From Ursus arctos (Eukaryota > Chordata > Mammalia > Carnivora > Ursidae), in assembly GCF_023065955.2 (NCBI RefSeq), contig NW_026622897.1:4407001-4471000 (forward strand): a DNA stretch of 64,000 nt, written 5' to 3'. This document shows positions 10,200-21,375 of the stretch, piece by piece (position 1 is the first letter of the stretch; every line of letters begins with the position of its first letter). A program made the position numbers and the translations under genes. The notes below the pieces were generated by a model. That model saw nothing but the letters and a program-made list of their open reading frames with translations. It ran no database searches and was not told where the DNA came from.

Positions 10200-11355
10200 T
10201 TTGCATTTTTATCTCAGAGAAGAAAAATCCTAAATGTTCTAGGTTTTCATGTTTTCTCCATAATTTTAACAGCACCCGAGACCAAAACAAATAGCTAACA
10301 ATTCAATTTATAAGGTAGCTGCAGCCAAACAGTGTAATAAGCATGCCTATCCTAACAACTGTAGCACTTAAAAATATGTGTAAAGTGAAAAAAAAGATTT
10401 TTCTTAAATAATTGTAATTATTTAATTAACTATTTAAACTACTATTATACATATATATGTTATATACATATATCAATTAATTATTTAAACTAATTAAAGA
10501 AGGTGAGGTCTGCACAGCTTCTCAAGCCTTGGGATGAGAATGAGCAACGTCACCCTCATTTCCTGTTCCACGCTGATTCTCCTGTGGCTTTTGCTTTTTA
10601 TCGCAGCAGCTTCCAAAAACCCAGCTTCACAAATGTATGAAGTGAGTGAAATAATGTAGCACAAACCAATATTAAAACTATCAACTACTTCAAGCCAACA
10701 GTCTGGTCAGTTTCCAGCAGATGTTCAGTGTAGGTGTGTTTCCCTCAAAGGTTTACTAGCTCCCCCCGCACCCCTGCGCCTCCACCACAGCATCCCAGGA
10801 ATCCGCTGTTGCCCAGTTTGGGAACGAGGACTCTGGTTGCTCAGCCCTTCCAAGGTTCTCAAAAAAGCTTGCTTTTTATCTTGATTACAGACTCTCACTG
10901 AGTAAATAGGCATGAAGAGCTTACAAATGTAAAATGAAAATTGTGCATCTTAACGTCATTTTCTGCTGTAATAAATTTCTGTTCAGAATATTACCTTAAG
11001 TATGATTTATGCATAGTACATTATTATATGATTTTAAAATGTATAATATTTCAACTCATTGTCTATCAACTAAAGCTTTGACTACCTAGTAAGAAATAAA
11101 ATAATTTGAATACCTAACACAAAATGAAATAAAATAAAATATTCGTTTTTGATATTCCTTATACATATAATTTTTTTTTACCAAAGGCTGTATATGCAAA
11201 TAGTTTAGCAGAACAATATTCTCTTATATATACTGTTTTACCTTTTTTCTTTTAAAAACTGACCCCGAAATCCTGGCAACTATTCTTTGTTTGAAAAGAA
11301 CAAGAAAGGAAAGGTGGGGCTCATTATTCCCTATAACATCTGCTGTCAAGCTGGG
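10200..11355. other. AT-rich unique intergenic sequence
   Basis: It includes an AT-rich block with two near-copies of AATTATTTAAACTA around ATACATATATATG (about 10400-10500). Apart from the micro-ORF no feature is supported. Confidence 0.4.
10534..10659 (+). other. Unrecognised 41-codon micro-ORF with signal-peptide-like start
   Basis: The frame reads MRMSNVTLISCSTLILLWLL and on to a stop at 10657: a short polar start, a run of about 16 hydrophobic residues (LILLWLLLFIAAA), then SKNPASQMYEVSEIM. The hydrophobic run followed by Ala-Ala-Ala-Ser resembles a cleavable signal peptide. A possible splice donor, GAA|GTGAGT, lies at 10641/10642 inside the frame. I know no family match. A chance hydrophobic frame in T-rich DNA is the likeliest explanation. 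Confidence 0.15.
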
Positions 11356-11359
11356 GAAA

Positions 11360-11490
11360 GAAGGAACTTTATTGCATTTGTTGATAGAGAAGCGAAGGTA
11401 TTCAGAGATTGAGGGACCTGTCCATGGTCCAACGGCCCATAGTTAATCACAGGTAGAGCTCTTAGCACTGCAAAATCTCATTTCATAGCT
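11360..11490 (-). mobile_element. Probable MIR, antisense
   Basis: GAGGGACCTGTCCATGGTCC and CATAGTTAATCACAGGTAGAGCTC match the reversed MIR pattern (gagg-acttgcccaaggtcacacagctagtaa-gtggtagagc) with many changes. Confidence 0.6.
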
Positions 11491-11689
11491 CTATTGTAGA
11501 AGACTGTTTCTCAGAAAGACTCCCTTGAGGAGGGGGAAAAAAAAAGGCTAGCTCATTATTTGTAAAGAATGTTATCTGAGTTGTTTTCTCAGGTAGTAAA
11601 AATAGGCTCACATTAATCCAGTTGCACAGGCCCATTATAGCTAAGTTAATTCACCCATATCCATTCATACTCAACATATGTGAGTAACT

Positions 11690-12080
11690 TAAAGTACATT
11701 ATTAAACCAAGCACAGTGAACACTATAAAGACAAAACATCGTCCCCACCATTGGAGAATTTACACTCTAAAAATCCTAAGGAAAAGTTAAATAATATCAA
11801 AACTTAAATGGCCATACAAAACAGGACCAAGTTAGAGGTGGTATGGAAAATAAGTTCCAGTATTTTACAGAAAAAGAAAGATGAACTCCATTTCCATGTG
11901 AAGGGAATGAGACCCAAATGGACCTTTGAAGAATGGGTAACATCTGAAAAAATGGAAATGCATGAGTTGGACATGGAGGAGAGAGTATGTTGTGTACATC
12001 GTCCAAACGGGGGGAGGAGAATAAATACTGAGGGATCATGGGAAATGGAATAAAAAAAACAAAGACCAGATTGGAAAAGG
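11690..12080 (-). mobile_element. Possible L2 fragment, antisense
   Basis: AAACCAAGCACAGTGAACACTATAAAGACAAAACATCGTCCCCACCATTGGAGAATTTACACTCTA follows the reversed L2 3' end. The later GACCTTTGAAGAATGGGTAACAT resembles its internal part. It is diverged, and the boundaries are approximate. Confidence 0.45.
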
Positions 12081-12301
12081 CCTTACTCTGGACTTTCTCT
12101 GGCAAGCATTGAAAAAAACTTATTTTAACTTTTTGACTGGGAAGTGACGTTAAGACAGTGTTATACAGCTAGCCACTCCTCTCTACAGTCCATTATTTCC
12201 AAGAACATAAATCAGCAAAACAGACTGCCTCAGTTGTCAAAGAAATCAGCTGCATGTGATTAAAACTACAGCATGTCGTCTCTTCATGATCTCTCCCCTC
12301 C

Positions 12302-12326
12302 AACACACACACACACACACACACAC
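12302..12326. repeat. (AC)n microsatellite
   Basis: About twelve pure AC units, followed by interrupted GCACATGCACACGCATAC. Confidence 0.9.
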
Positions 12327-12329
12327 GCA

Positions 12330-13300
12330 CATGCACACGCATACCAACAACCATTTTCTATATCACTCAAGTCTGGGGCACACTTGGTATATATTATCTG
12401 CCTATGATATGATCCAAGAATATAACCCAAGTCAGTAAAGTACATCAGCTTCCTCTTTCAGCTTCCTATTGTCTAAAATGGCCAATTTTCAAAGCACATC
12501 AGTCATTAATAAACCAACAGGAAGAACAGCTACCCCCTATAGAAACCATGTTTTAAAAATGGAACCCCTAAAAGACCCAATTAATTGCCACTCCTGCGTT
12601 AGGGCCAGTGATGTGTCTTGTACTTCACAGGCAAACACAGAAATCCATCATTTGGTGTCTTAAGACAGTCACGTGGTTGACTCAGTGAAAAGGGTTCTAC
12701 ACCAGACTGGCCAAGAAAAATCATCCCACTCTGACTCATAACGAATACATTGCGCTCTCACATTCAATCTAATACATTTCCCTTTTCTATCAGACAAAGA
12801 TTGTGAGCTTGCTGCCTTTGGTTTCATCAGCTGAAAGAGAATGTTCATCCATGCAAACTGAAAAGACTGGCTCCTAGGAATTTCTTGTCAGTTAGTGGGC
12901 CGGTGCGAATTATATTTGGAAAGCATTGTCAGCCAGGTCCCGGAGGTCCTAGAGGCAGGAAGGAGGAGAGAGAGATAGAAAGATGGCCCTGTGAATACTG
13001 GGAATTGTCACGATGACTATAAGGTAATTGGTGGGGATCAGCATGAGTACAAGTCGAGAACAAGCAGCGGCCAATAGGAGTGAAGACACTGTGTCTGAAA
13101 TGACCAGACTGGAACAAAAGCTGACGCGTACTAGTGAAGTCTGCAGACTGAGCTCAACATGCAGAAGAAAATCCCAGGGAACAGCACCACTGAATACCTT
13201 AACGAGCATTTTCACAAATGGGATCTCTGCTCAGAGACAGCACAACTGAGAGTGTCCATTACTTGTGAGTGTGAAAAGAGGAAAAGATGGCTCTGAAATC
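12330..13300. other. Unique intergenic sequence
   Basis: No transposon signature is recognised. Short opposite-strand frames between 12929 and 13249 overlap each other and look incidental. Confidence 0.35.
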
Positions 13301-13313
13301 AAAAGTCATCTCA

Positions 13314-13535
13314 GGGGGCGCCTGGGTGGCTCAGTGAGTTAGGGATCTGTCTTTGGCTCAGGTCATGATCCTGGAGTCCCTGATGGAGCCCCGAGTGGGA
13401 TGGAGCCCTGACACCAATCAAGCCCCCTGAGCAATGGAGCCTGTGTGGGGCTCCCTGCTCAGCAGGGAGTCTGCTTCTCACTCTGCCCCTCCCCCCCTCC
13501 TGCTCTCTCTCTCAAATAAAACCTTTTTTTAAAAA
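13314..13535 (+). mobile_element. Carnivora SINE with internal expansion
   Basis: GGGGCGCCTGGGTGGCTCAG opens the element. Between the B box and the TC-rich part it carries about 40 extra bases (13381-13430) with repeated TGGAGCCC/AATGGAGCC words, so its body is longer than usual. Target duplications are AAAAGTCATCTCA (13301) and AACAGTCATCCCC (13536). Confidence 0.9.
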
Positions 13536-13539
13536 AACA

Positions 13540-14815
13540 GTCATCCCCAAAATGTCCCATGAACACTGTCCATTTTTATAAGGCAGTAGCCACCATTTGC
13601 AACTTTGTTCAGAAGTACCTCAAAAAGTACTTCAAATAATTTGATTCGAGTATAAATGCAAATGTCCCATCCAAATATCACAATTAATTGCTTCTAAACA
13701 GTTCTTTCCACAGGATAATTAAGGTACTTTCAAAACCAAAAGCATTCAAGCTACCAGAGGGAAACGCTCACCTTGCTCCCCACCCGTAGTTCTCATTGCT
13801 CCTTCATTTGTCTTAGTTTACGCGGTGCTTGTGTTTCCAGGAGGTTATGTAATGAACCATAATAAAATTAATTGTCTCCAGGCTGATGAGGTCATAGATG
13901 CTCAGTGTCCTTGATTTCCAGTTATCTTAGCAGAATTTCTTCCTCAGTTGTCCCTGCTCTATTTGGCGTCCTATTTCAAAAATGAACACCTTTGCTTTTT
14001 GCTGTTTGCTTTCTGTTGGTAGCTTTCCATGAGCAAAAACAAGAAAAACCCAATACCTTTATTCTTATTATACAAATGACATAATATAATTTCTGTGCAG
14101 TCCGGCCAGACTTAAAGGGAAGTCAATAGTCATCACTAAAAAAATTGCATCGATTTATAAAATAGATGATAATATTCTTCACACACTTGAGAATTAAGTA
14201 AACATCAGCACTGGCAAAGTTAGACTGTCACTCAAATTCTCTGGAATACAGCAATCAGTGACAAGTTGGCATTCTACTGTGGCACGTTCCAATGTTCTAA
14301 AGCAAAGTTATATATATTGTCACGAAAAAAAACAATCACTTCTTTTTCTTTAAGTTATTCCTACCCGGTTCCTAAACTACAAAAGAGACATATTTCTGTT
14401 CTGTAAACTGATCATTTGGAACAACTTATTGATACTTCTGTGCTTCAATGGATACATATACACACAGGAAAAGATTTCACCTCTACCGTTAGTTAGTTAT
14501 GAGGAATCTAAATTGTGTGAATAAAGCTTCTTTACATTTGCTCTTCGTTATACCTTCAACTTGTTTAAACAGGAAAAAATAGAAAATGCTTTCTTAAGGG
14601 TAATAAAAACATTTTTCCTATTTAACATTAATTTCATGATTTATTTTTATTATTTAGTATAAAACAATTCCTTATAAAAAGAGGAATCCATATCGAGGAT
14701 GAAATCAAGTTTCCTTTTCTCCGGCATGGCAATTGCCTTTACTACGATTATTATTTAAAGACTTAGAGATAATGGCTTCACACAGAAAAAAATAATAAAA
14801 CCAGCATACGTCTGT
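13540..14815. other. Unique intergenic sequence
   Basis: Repeat-poor and AT-rich. The part at 13780-14000, with TTATGTAATGAACCATAATAAAATTAATTG, has the texture of conserved noncoding DNA, but that is only an impression. Confidence 0.3.
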
Positions 14816-14819
14816 TGAT

Positions 14820-15475
14820 TCATTCCTTCCCCTACAAGCATTTATTAATACTTTGTGTCAGGCTCTATACTAGGTGTTGTAAAGAAAAAGGAGTATAACA
14901 CATAGTCTTTTTCTTCAAGGACCCAGAAATAGAGTTTAAAAAAAACAAAAAACAAAAAACCTTGGAAGAAACAGACACACAAAATGACAAATATTTTTTA
15001 ACAACAGGTTTAATAATGGAGACACACATAGGATCCAGAGAAGTACCTAACACAAACACAGAAGAAAAGGAAGTTTAGATGCCTTCTTGGAGACGAAGAT
15101 AACTAAGCTGAATTTCACAGAATAAGGCAGAGGCATTAAGGGCAGAGTATTCTAGGCACTGGGCGAACCAGAGTAAAGGCACACACTTGAGAACAACAGG
15201 TGTGCATCAAGAAATACAAGGAGCTCAGAGTGGCTGGAGTGTGGAGTAAAAGCAGGGCTCGGTAGGATGTGGTAATGCGAGGTAGAGAGGTCCCAGATCA
15301 CAGGGAGCCTTGTGCAACTCATTGAGGAGTCACGTTTGCATACTAAAAAGAGCATGTGACTCCATGAAGAAGAGCCTTGAAGAGCCTAAACTGTTATCAA
15401 GAAACAGTACAGAGGCTATTGGAGTAACCCAGAAAAGATATGAGGACTTTAACTAGATCAGTAGAAGAAGCTGGA
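14820..15475 (-). mobile_element. L2, antisense, first part
   Basis: The left end reads ACAAGCATTTATTAATACTTTGTGTCAGGCTCTATACTAGGTG, the reversed L2 3' terminus. It continues through GCAGAGTATTCTAGGCACTGG, GAGCTCAGAGTGGCTGGAG, CACAGGGAGCCTTGTGCAAC and GAGGCTATTGGAGTAACCCAG, all in L2 order. The copy resumes at 15850 after a MIR and SINE block. Confidence 0.75.
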
Positions 15476-15479
15476 CCCC

Positions 15480-15594
15480 ATGGTTAAATCCCAACTCTCT
15501 CACTAGGTAACCTTTTACAAGGTCCTCATCTCCCTGCACTTCAATTTCTTTAAATGTAAAGGTGGCATAATGATGCCTGCAAGAATTACACACT
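15480..15594 (+). mobile_element. MIR, sense, interrupted by a SINE
   Basis: AATCCCAACTCTCTCACTAGGTAACCTTTTACAAGGTCCTCATCTCC... TTAAATGTAAAGGTGGCATAATGATGCC is a diverged sense MIR. Its end is cut by the SINE at 15595, and a few bases may continue after 15818. Confidence 0.65.
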
Positions 15595-15803
15595 GGCCCC
15601 TGGGTGGCTCAGTCCACTAAGCGTCAGACTCTCGGTTTCAGCTCAGGCCATGATCTCGGGGTCACGGGATCGAGCCCTGCCTCAGGCTCCACGGTCAGTG
15701 GGGAATGGGCTTGAGATTCTCTCTCCTTTCCCCTCTTTCCCTCCCCTGCCTTGAGTTTTTTTTTTTTCTCTCTCTCTAAAATAAAATAAATCTCTTCTGA
15801 AAA
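15595..15803 (+). mobile_element. Carnivora SINE inside MIR and L2
   Basis: The head is GGCCCCTGGGTGGCTCAG, with a (T)13(CT)n interval and an AAAATAAAATAAATC tail. Clear target duplications AAGAATTACACACT (15581-15594) and AAGAATGACACACT (15804-15817) differ at one base. Confidence 0.95.
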
Positions 15804-15849
15804 AAGAATGACACACTATCACTCCATTTTGCAAATGAGGAAACTGATA

Positions 15850-16210
15850 ATTGAATATGAGGATGAATTAGAGTGGAAAGATTAGACAAGTATAGAAAGT
15901 TAAGTTAGCAGGACATGGTGGCTGATTTAATATGGGAAGTGAGAGAGGGCTGAGATTTAAGAATGACCCGATGTTTCAGTTTTGGAGACTGTCAACTGAT
16001 ACAGAGAACACAGGAAGAGGACATGGTCTGGTGAAGATGATAAGGTCTCTTTCTTATAATTGAATTGGAAATAGATTCAGATGAAAATGTCTAGCAAGCA
16101 GTGAGCTATATGGATCTTGAGTGCAGGAGAGGAAGCTGGATAGGAGATTCGGATATGGGAATCATTAGCATTTGGGTTTTAATCAACACGGTAAGAATAA
16201 AAGCAACTGA
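15850..16210 (-). mobile_element. L2, antisense, second part
   Basis: It continues the L2 copy from 14820. TTAAGAATGACCCGATGTTTCAG, GTCAACTGATACAGAGAACACAGGAAGAGGA and GGAATCATTAGCAT follow the reversed L2 interior in the expected order. The right edge is fused to an LTR-like remnant at 16215. Confidence 0.65.
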
Positions 16211-16214
16211 TAAG

Positions 16215-16500
16215 ACTGCAGTAGGCTGAATAATGCCCCCGCCCCACCCCAAGGAATCTGTGCTGGGGTTTTTTGTTCGTTTGTTTGTTATTTGAGAGAG
16301 AAAAAATGAGCACGAGCCTGGGGGTGGGCAGGACAGAAGCTGAGCAGGGAGACCACTGAGGCAGGGCTCGATCTAAGGACCCCGAAATCATGACCAGAGC
16401 CATGGCAGACACTTAACCGACTGAGCCCTGAATCTGTGCTGTTTTAAGCCACTAAGGTTGTTGCTAATTTGTTACATCAGCAATATGGAAACCAACACAC
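16215..16500 (+). mobile_element. Internally deleted MLT1/MaLR-like LTR remnant with a nested SINE
   Basis: The left piece (GTAGGCTGAATAATGCCCCC) resembles an MLT1 LTR start. The right piece (CTGTTTTAAGCCACTAAGG... TTGTTACATCAGCAATATGGAAACCAACACA) resembles an MLT1 LTR end. Apart from the SINE they meet almost directly, so most of the LTR interior is missing. No retroviral gene is present. Confidence 0.6.
16266..16429 (-). mobile_element. Carnivora SINE, antisense, perfect 12-bp target duplication
   Basis: GAATCTGTGCTG occurs at 16254-16265 and again at 16430-16441. Between them lies a reversed SINE with a T-rich tail at 16266-16295 and a head (ACCGACTGAGCCC) that lacks the last few bases of the usual 5' end. 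Confidence 0.93.
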
Positions 16501-17900
16501 AGAGAGACTATTGGGAAAATAGAAACAAAAATACTTGAGCAACACCATATTCTAAGAACAGCTCTCAGAGGAGAAAGAGGAAAACAGATCGGACAAGGAC
16601 CAGAAAGAATTAAGAGAATGTCAAGTCATAGAATTTCAGGAATGGAGGACAAAACAGTTCTACATGGCAGAGTGGTCTACCAATAACTTTTTTATACAGA
16701 GAAATGCGTGTCCCCCAACTACTCTGACAAGTGATACTCAACCAGTGAAGGTCTTGGGTATCCAGTCATATACTACAGGATAGCAGAGCAGTTTGAACAC
16801 ATGCCGGATAAGAATCTGTAGAAGAAAGAGAAAAGGCAAAAACAAGAACAAAGCCCTACAGTATAGAAAAATGCATAGAAAAAAAAATTCAAGCAGCAGC
16901 AATAACAACAAAATCACTGATAGAGAATAAGCCCCCCAGAAACCCCAATCTAACTATGAAAGAGAATAAAGAAATAAATGAATGTCTCAAAGACCTCAAC
17001 ATTAGTAAACGTCACTGGAACAAGATCAGGGGACTATAATCTCGTTTAACCATCTAGATTGATAGCTGGCGGAAAGAGGAAAGCAGCTTTGGATATGTAA
17101 GTAAGGTTTTATTTCCAGCTTTATTCTATGACTTTTTTTAGTGGTGAAAATATTAGGACTTATTAGGTAAAGAAAAAAGAGCCAAATCTGGAAACATAAA
17201 ACAAGATAAAAGATGACAAATAATCACAGGAATAGCCTCAAGTATTAGCGGAAGAAGTGTGTAGAGAGAGGAAGAATGTGGTAGAGAGTTTTCAGATGAA
17301 GATCTTGAAAGAGAAGGAGAGCTTCAAAGTTACAATAAATTCTGTTTTGAAAAAATAAACATCAAAATATAATTCAGTCATTTGAAACATTAGTCCGATG
17401 CTCTATCAATGATTTGTCAAGTCTGTAGCACCTGTGTCCACCAAAAGAAACACTACAGGAGGAATATCTGACACAGGGTGTATATTTTCCATCAGTCCAG
17501 TGCCCTTTGTAACATTGGCATTTCCCCCTGTATTTCAAGCCCAGGTATTTCCCAAGCCATTGTGAAACACTCTGCTTCTGTGAAGGAAAAGTCCATATTA
17601 TCACTTAAATTTCACAGAGAATTTTAAGTATGTGAGTCAGTCCTCAAATTCATATCTAGCTACTCTACCCATGAAAACTCTGGTTTGGCTACTAGAAACT
17701 CTTGAAAATATAAAGGGTACCTATATACTAGAACACACAGAGTACTAGACAAGAGGAAAGCAACAGAGAAAAGAATAAGCATTTTGATACAAAAGATGAC
17801 TGGCATAATGAATTACTTACAATAAAAATGTATGACATACCCTCACTGAAGGCAGTGGAGGCAAAGAAAGTTTACCCAGGTAACAAAATGACCTTTTTAC
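16501..17900. other. Intergenic sequence without clear repeats
   Basis: A-rich and unassigned. A 76-codon minus frame at 17374-17604 (MIIWTFPSQKQSVSQWLGKY and on, Cys-rich in the middle) resembles no family I can name and has no exon signals. Confidence 0.3.
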
Positions 17901-17901
17901 A

Positions 17902-18099
17902 GGGACGCCTGGGTGGCTCAGGTGGTCAAGTGTCTGCCTTTGGCTCAGGTCATGATCCCAGGGTCCTGGGATCGAGTCCTACATCGGGCTCTCTGCTCAG
18001 CTGGGAGTCTGCTTCTCCCTCTCCCTCTGCCTCTTTCCCAGCTCGTGTGCTCCCTCACTCTCTCTCTGTCAAATAAATACATAAAATCTTTAAAAAAAG
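17902..18099 (+). mobile_element. Carnivora SINE
   Basis: GGGACGCCTGGGTGGCTCAG with one altered CpG at the head, GATCCCAGGGTCCTGGGATCGAG B-box region, CTCCCTCTCCCTCTGCC interval and AAATAAATACATAAAATCTTTAAAAAAAGG tail. Little divergence suggests a fairly recent insertion. Confidence 0.95.
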
Positions 18100-18539
18100 G
18101 CACATAAACACAGCACGCTAGTTAGTAAATTTGGTTCTCATAGGAGCATCAGTTCACATTCTGAAACTATTTTTTATGTCTACTAGGATTGAAAAAATAA
18201 GCGAGTAAGTGCTAGTTAAATAGGAGCTAGTTTTCTCACTGTCAGAGAAAGAAATTACAGATAGCAGTCGGTGCAGGGGCTTAGTCTAGGATAAACTCTG
18301 TGGTGTTGGAGTCGAGTCAGAGACATCAGTATGAACTCATGTTCTGGATGGTCAGATGCATAGATAAAAAGATAGATTACAGATAGGTGTTTGTACATTT
18401 TTAATCTATGTACACGTACTTCCTAGCTCTGTCCTAAGCGAGAGCCTAGAGGTAGTGACACGTCAGAATCAAGAAGCACACCCACTCCTCAGATCTTGAT
18501 GTTCTCAATACAATTGTCCAGTAATGGAACTAGAGATCC

Positions 18540-19673
18540 TTGAAGAAATAGCTGATTCTAGGGCTGCTGCAGAGAAAAAAACAAGATGATTCTAGAGCAT
18601 CTTCCAGGGCCAAAAGATTAAAAAGCACTGAAAAGGGAAATAAACAAATAAATTGGGGGTGTGTAGGTCAAAAGAACACTGGAGCCAACCTAAAATAGCT
18701 CCCAATGATCAACAAGATGATGAATTTGAAGAAAAACGTATTACCAGACTATAACCCAAAGTAGAAAATAAACATTGATGGTCCATACTGCTATAAATTA
18801 TTGAATAAACAAATAAATGGAGAGACAATACATTTTCTTTACAGAAAAATTCCAAATAATATAAGTAGATCTTCCCTCACTAAACAAGAGGAAACTTAAT
18901 GTCCATCTTCCCTATCCTCCACCATAGCTACACACGTGTGGAGTGTGGACTGAGTTTAATGACCTACTTCCAAAGAACAGAGTACAAAAAGAGAAAAACA
19001 GGAACGTCACATGGAGAAATATGACAGATACCTTGTCCAAGAGAGCAAGCTAACGTCACCAGTGATAAGTCAGGTTGATATCTATCTCTGAAATGATGTG
19101 ATGAGGACACTGGACCTCTGAGATATTTGTTCCCCCAAACCAGAATCCCTGCCTAATCATGTGAAAAACATCAAACAACTCAAATTGAGGGACGTTCTAC
19201 AAAATATTTGATTAGGATTCTTCAAAACTATCAAGATCATGGAAAACAAGAAAAGACTAAGAAATTGTCACGGATCTGGGGAATCTAAGGATACATGACA
19301 GCTAAATGCAATGTGATATTCTGGATTGGATCCTGGAACAAAAAAAGGACATTAGTAGAAAAACTGGTGAAATCCAAATAAAGTCTGAAGTTTCTTTTAT
19401 TTTTTTTTTTAGTTTTATTTTTTAGTGATCTCTACATCCAACATGGGACTTGAACTTCCACCCCAAGATCAAGAGTCCCATGCTCTACCCTAAAGTCCAA
19501 AAGTTTAGTAGCAATAAAGTATCAATAGTGAAGTATCAATGTTACTTTCTTAGTTTTAACAAATGTACCACGGTTATATAAGTTTTTAACATTAGGGAAA
19601 TCTGGGTGAAGGGTATATGGGACCCTTGTATTATCTTCATAACTTTTCTATAAATCTAAAATTATCCCAAAGT
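18540..19673 (+). mobile_element. Old L1 (L1M/L1ME-like) 3' end
   Basis: GAGGGACGTTCTACAAAATA, TTCAAAACTATCAAGATCATGGAAAACAAG, ACAGCTAAATGCAATGTGATATTCTGGATTGGATCCTGGAAC and ACTTTTCTATAAATCTAAAATTATCCCAAAGTAAA follow the 3' UTR of older mammalian L1s. The left boundary is uncertain. Two SINEs, at 19394 and 19691, lie in or at the end of it. Confidence 0.75.
19394..19491 (-). mobile_element. Short Carnivora SINE variant, antisense
   Basis: TTTTATTTTTTAGTGATCTCTACATCCAACATGGGACTTGAACTTCC... CATGCTCTACC is the short SINE form without the TC-rich interval. Target duplications AAAGTCTGAAGTTT (19380) and AAAGTCCAAAAGTTT (19492) lie in the L1. Confidence 0.85.
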
Positions 19674-19690
19674 AAATGTTTATTTTTTAT

Positions 19691-19808
19691 TTTATTTTAT
19701 TGCTTTTTAAGTAGGCTCCACACAGGACCTCAACCCATGACTCTGAGATCAAGACCTGAGCTGAGATCAAGAGTCAATTGCTCAAACGATTGAGCACCCA
19801 AGCACCCC
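19691..19808 (-). mobile_element. Short Carnivora SINE, perfect 17-bp target duplication
   Basis: AAATGTTTATTTTTTAT occurs at 19674-19690 and 19809-19825. The reversed element between them has TTTAAGTAGGCTCCACACAGG and ends GAGCACCCAAGCACCCC. Confidence 0.93.
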
Positions 19809-19868
19809 AAATGTTTATTTTTTATAAAGTGCATTGGCAAGTTTTAAAATTCAGAATTTAACATTTGA

Positions 19869-19951
19869 GATCGTGAAATGTAAGTACAGTGATAAGTGAT
19901 TTTTTTCTAATGCCAAGATCTAAATATATTAACTCCATCATATCTACAACC
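19869..19951. repeat. Local duplicate, copy A (83 bp)
   Basis: From AGATCGTGAAATGTAAGTAC to CATATCTACAACC this segment matches 20564-20646 with about five substitutions and one 1-bp indel. The flanks do not match. It carries no SINE or L1 signature that I recognise. Confidence 0.85.
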
Positions 19952-20563
19952 GATAAATTCCACCAAAACGTCTTGATGACCTATGATAGCAATAAATTCT
20001 GTATTCTACTCTAAGTAGACATTATGTTTGTCCTACTATGAGAAGATCTAGAAAAAGCCCCTCTCCAGCTATGATTAAAAGACGATTTCAAAAGAGAATA
20101 TCCCATCTGTAACTGAGACTGTTGTGTAAAGGGCAAAGTGTGAAGAGTGTATTTAATATTAGGATATGCTCTTCAGGATGAAATGTCTTCTATAACTAGG
20201 TTTAATTACTCCAACAGAGCATAACCAGCATTTTAAGGTACGATATGAATAATAAGAAGAAGAGGTTCTGGGCTATCATAATTCGAACATTCCACCATCA
20301 TGTAGATACTTCGTAAAGTTTAAACTATCAATTGGGCTACACAGAGTTAAATGCACCGCACAGCTGATGTCTCTCCCTGCTCCTACCTGGACTTCTAATG
20401 ACTCTTACCTCTCTTACTTAGCTGCTCAGAATTAAGGATGTGGATTATCTATCCCCTCTTACCAATAATCTCATCCTGATGCTACTTCGTTTGTTCTCTA
20501 CAAGATTCCTCTTCTCATCCTTGACCTCCCAAGTTTCCCCACCATGCCCACCATGGCTATTTT

Positions 20564-20646
20564 AGATCATGAAATATAAGTACAGTGATAAGTGATTTTT
20601 TTAAATGCCAAGATCCAAATATATTAACTCCATCATATCTACGACC
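20564..20646. repeat. Local duplicate, copy B (83 bp)
   Basis: Direct-orientation partner of 19869-19951, 695 bp to the right. Differences include ATCATG for ATCGTG, AAATATAAG for AAATGTAAG, GATCCAAAT for GATCTAAAT and CTACGACC for CTACAACC. Confidence 0.85.
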
Positions 20647-20675
20647 AGTTGTTAGCAATTGACTTACCTGCACAT

Positions 20676-21375
20676 CTTCACTGTGAAATGCTACTTTATA
20701 CGCCCTCGCATGGCTAAAATTACTACTGGCTATAGTAAATGTTGGTGAGGGCGCGGAAACTTCTTATATTATTGTTGGGAGTATAAAATGGTATAAACAC
20801 CTTGGAAGACTATCTGGCAATTTCTTGTAGAGTTAAAAATACACCTATACTACAACCCAGCAATTGCATTTTCAGATATATAGCTATAAGAAATGAAAGC
20901 ATATATCTACAAAAGATGTGTACAAGAATGTTCATAGCATCCTTATTTGTGATAGTCAAATACCATAAGCAGCTAAAGTATTCATCAGTAGAATGGACAA
21001 GCAATTTGTGGTATACTTACACAATGGAATGTTACAGTAAAAAAATCACACTATTGATTCACCCAACAACATGGGTAAACTTCAAAAATGCTATGCTGAG
21101 TGAAACAAGTCTATATTAAAAAAGCAAATTCTATTTCTACGAAGTTCAAGAAGAGGCCAAACTAATCTATAGGGATAGAGATCAGGAGAGTTGCTGTAGG
21201 CAGGGGAAGCTCTGCGGGAAATGCCTTGAAATAGATAGAAGGGACATGAGGGGACTTCCTAGGGGGATGAAATGCCTATATCTGGACTTGGATGTTGGCC
21301 CCACAGATAAATATATTCTTCAGAAGTCATCAAACTGAAAATTTATCTGTATGTTTATAAAAACTTGATTATAAA
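20676..21375 (+). mobile_element. Old L1 ORF2 end and 3' UTR
   Basis: AAATGTTGGTGAGGGCGCGG, CAACCCAGCAATTGCATTTTC, ATGTTCATAGCATCCTTATTTGTGATAGTC and GTATACTTACACAATGGAATGTTACAG mark the L1 ORF2 C-terminal region. The open frame at 20802-21119 (ending HPTTWVNFKNAMLSETSLY) is an ORF2 relic, not a gene. The 3' end near 21370 is diverged. Confidence 0.8.
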
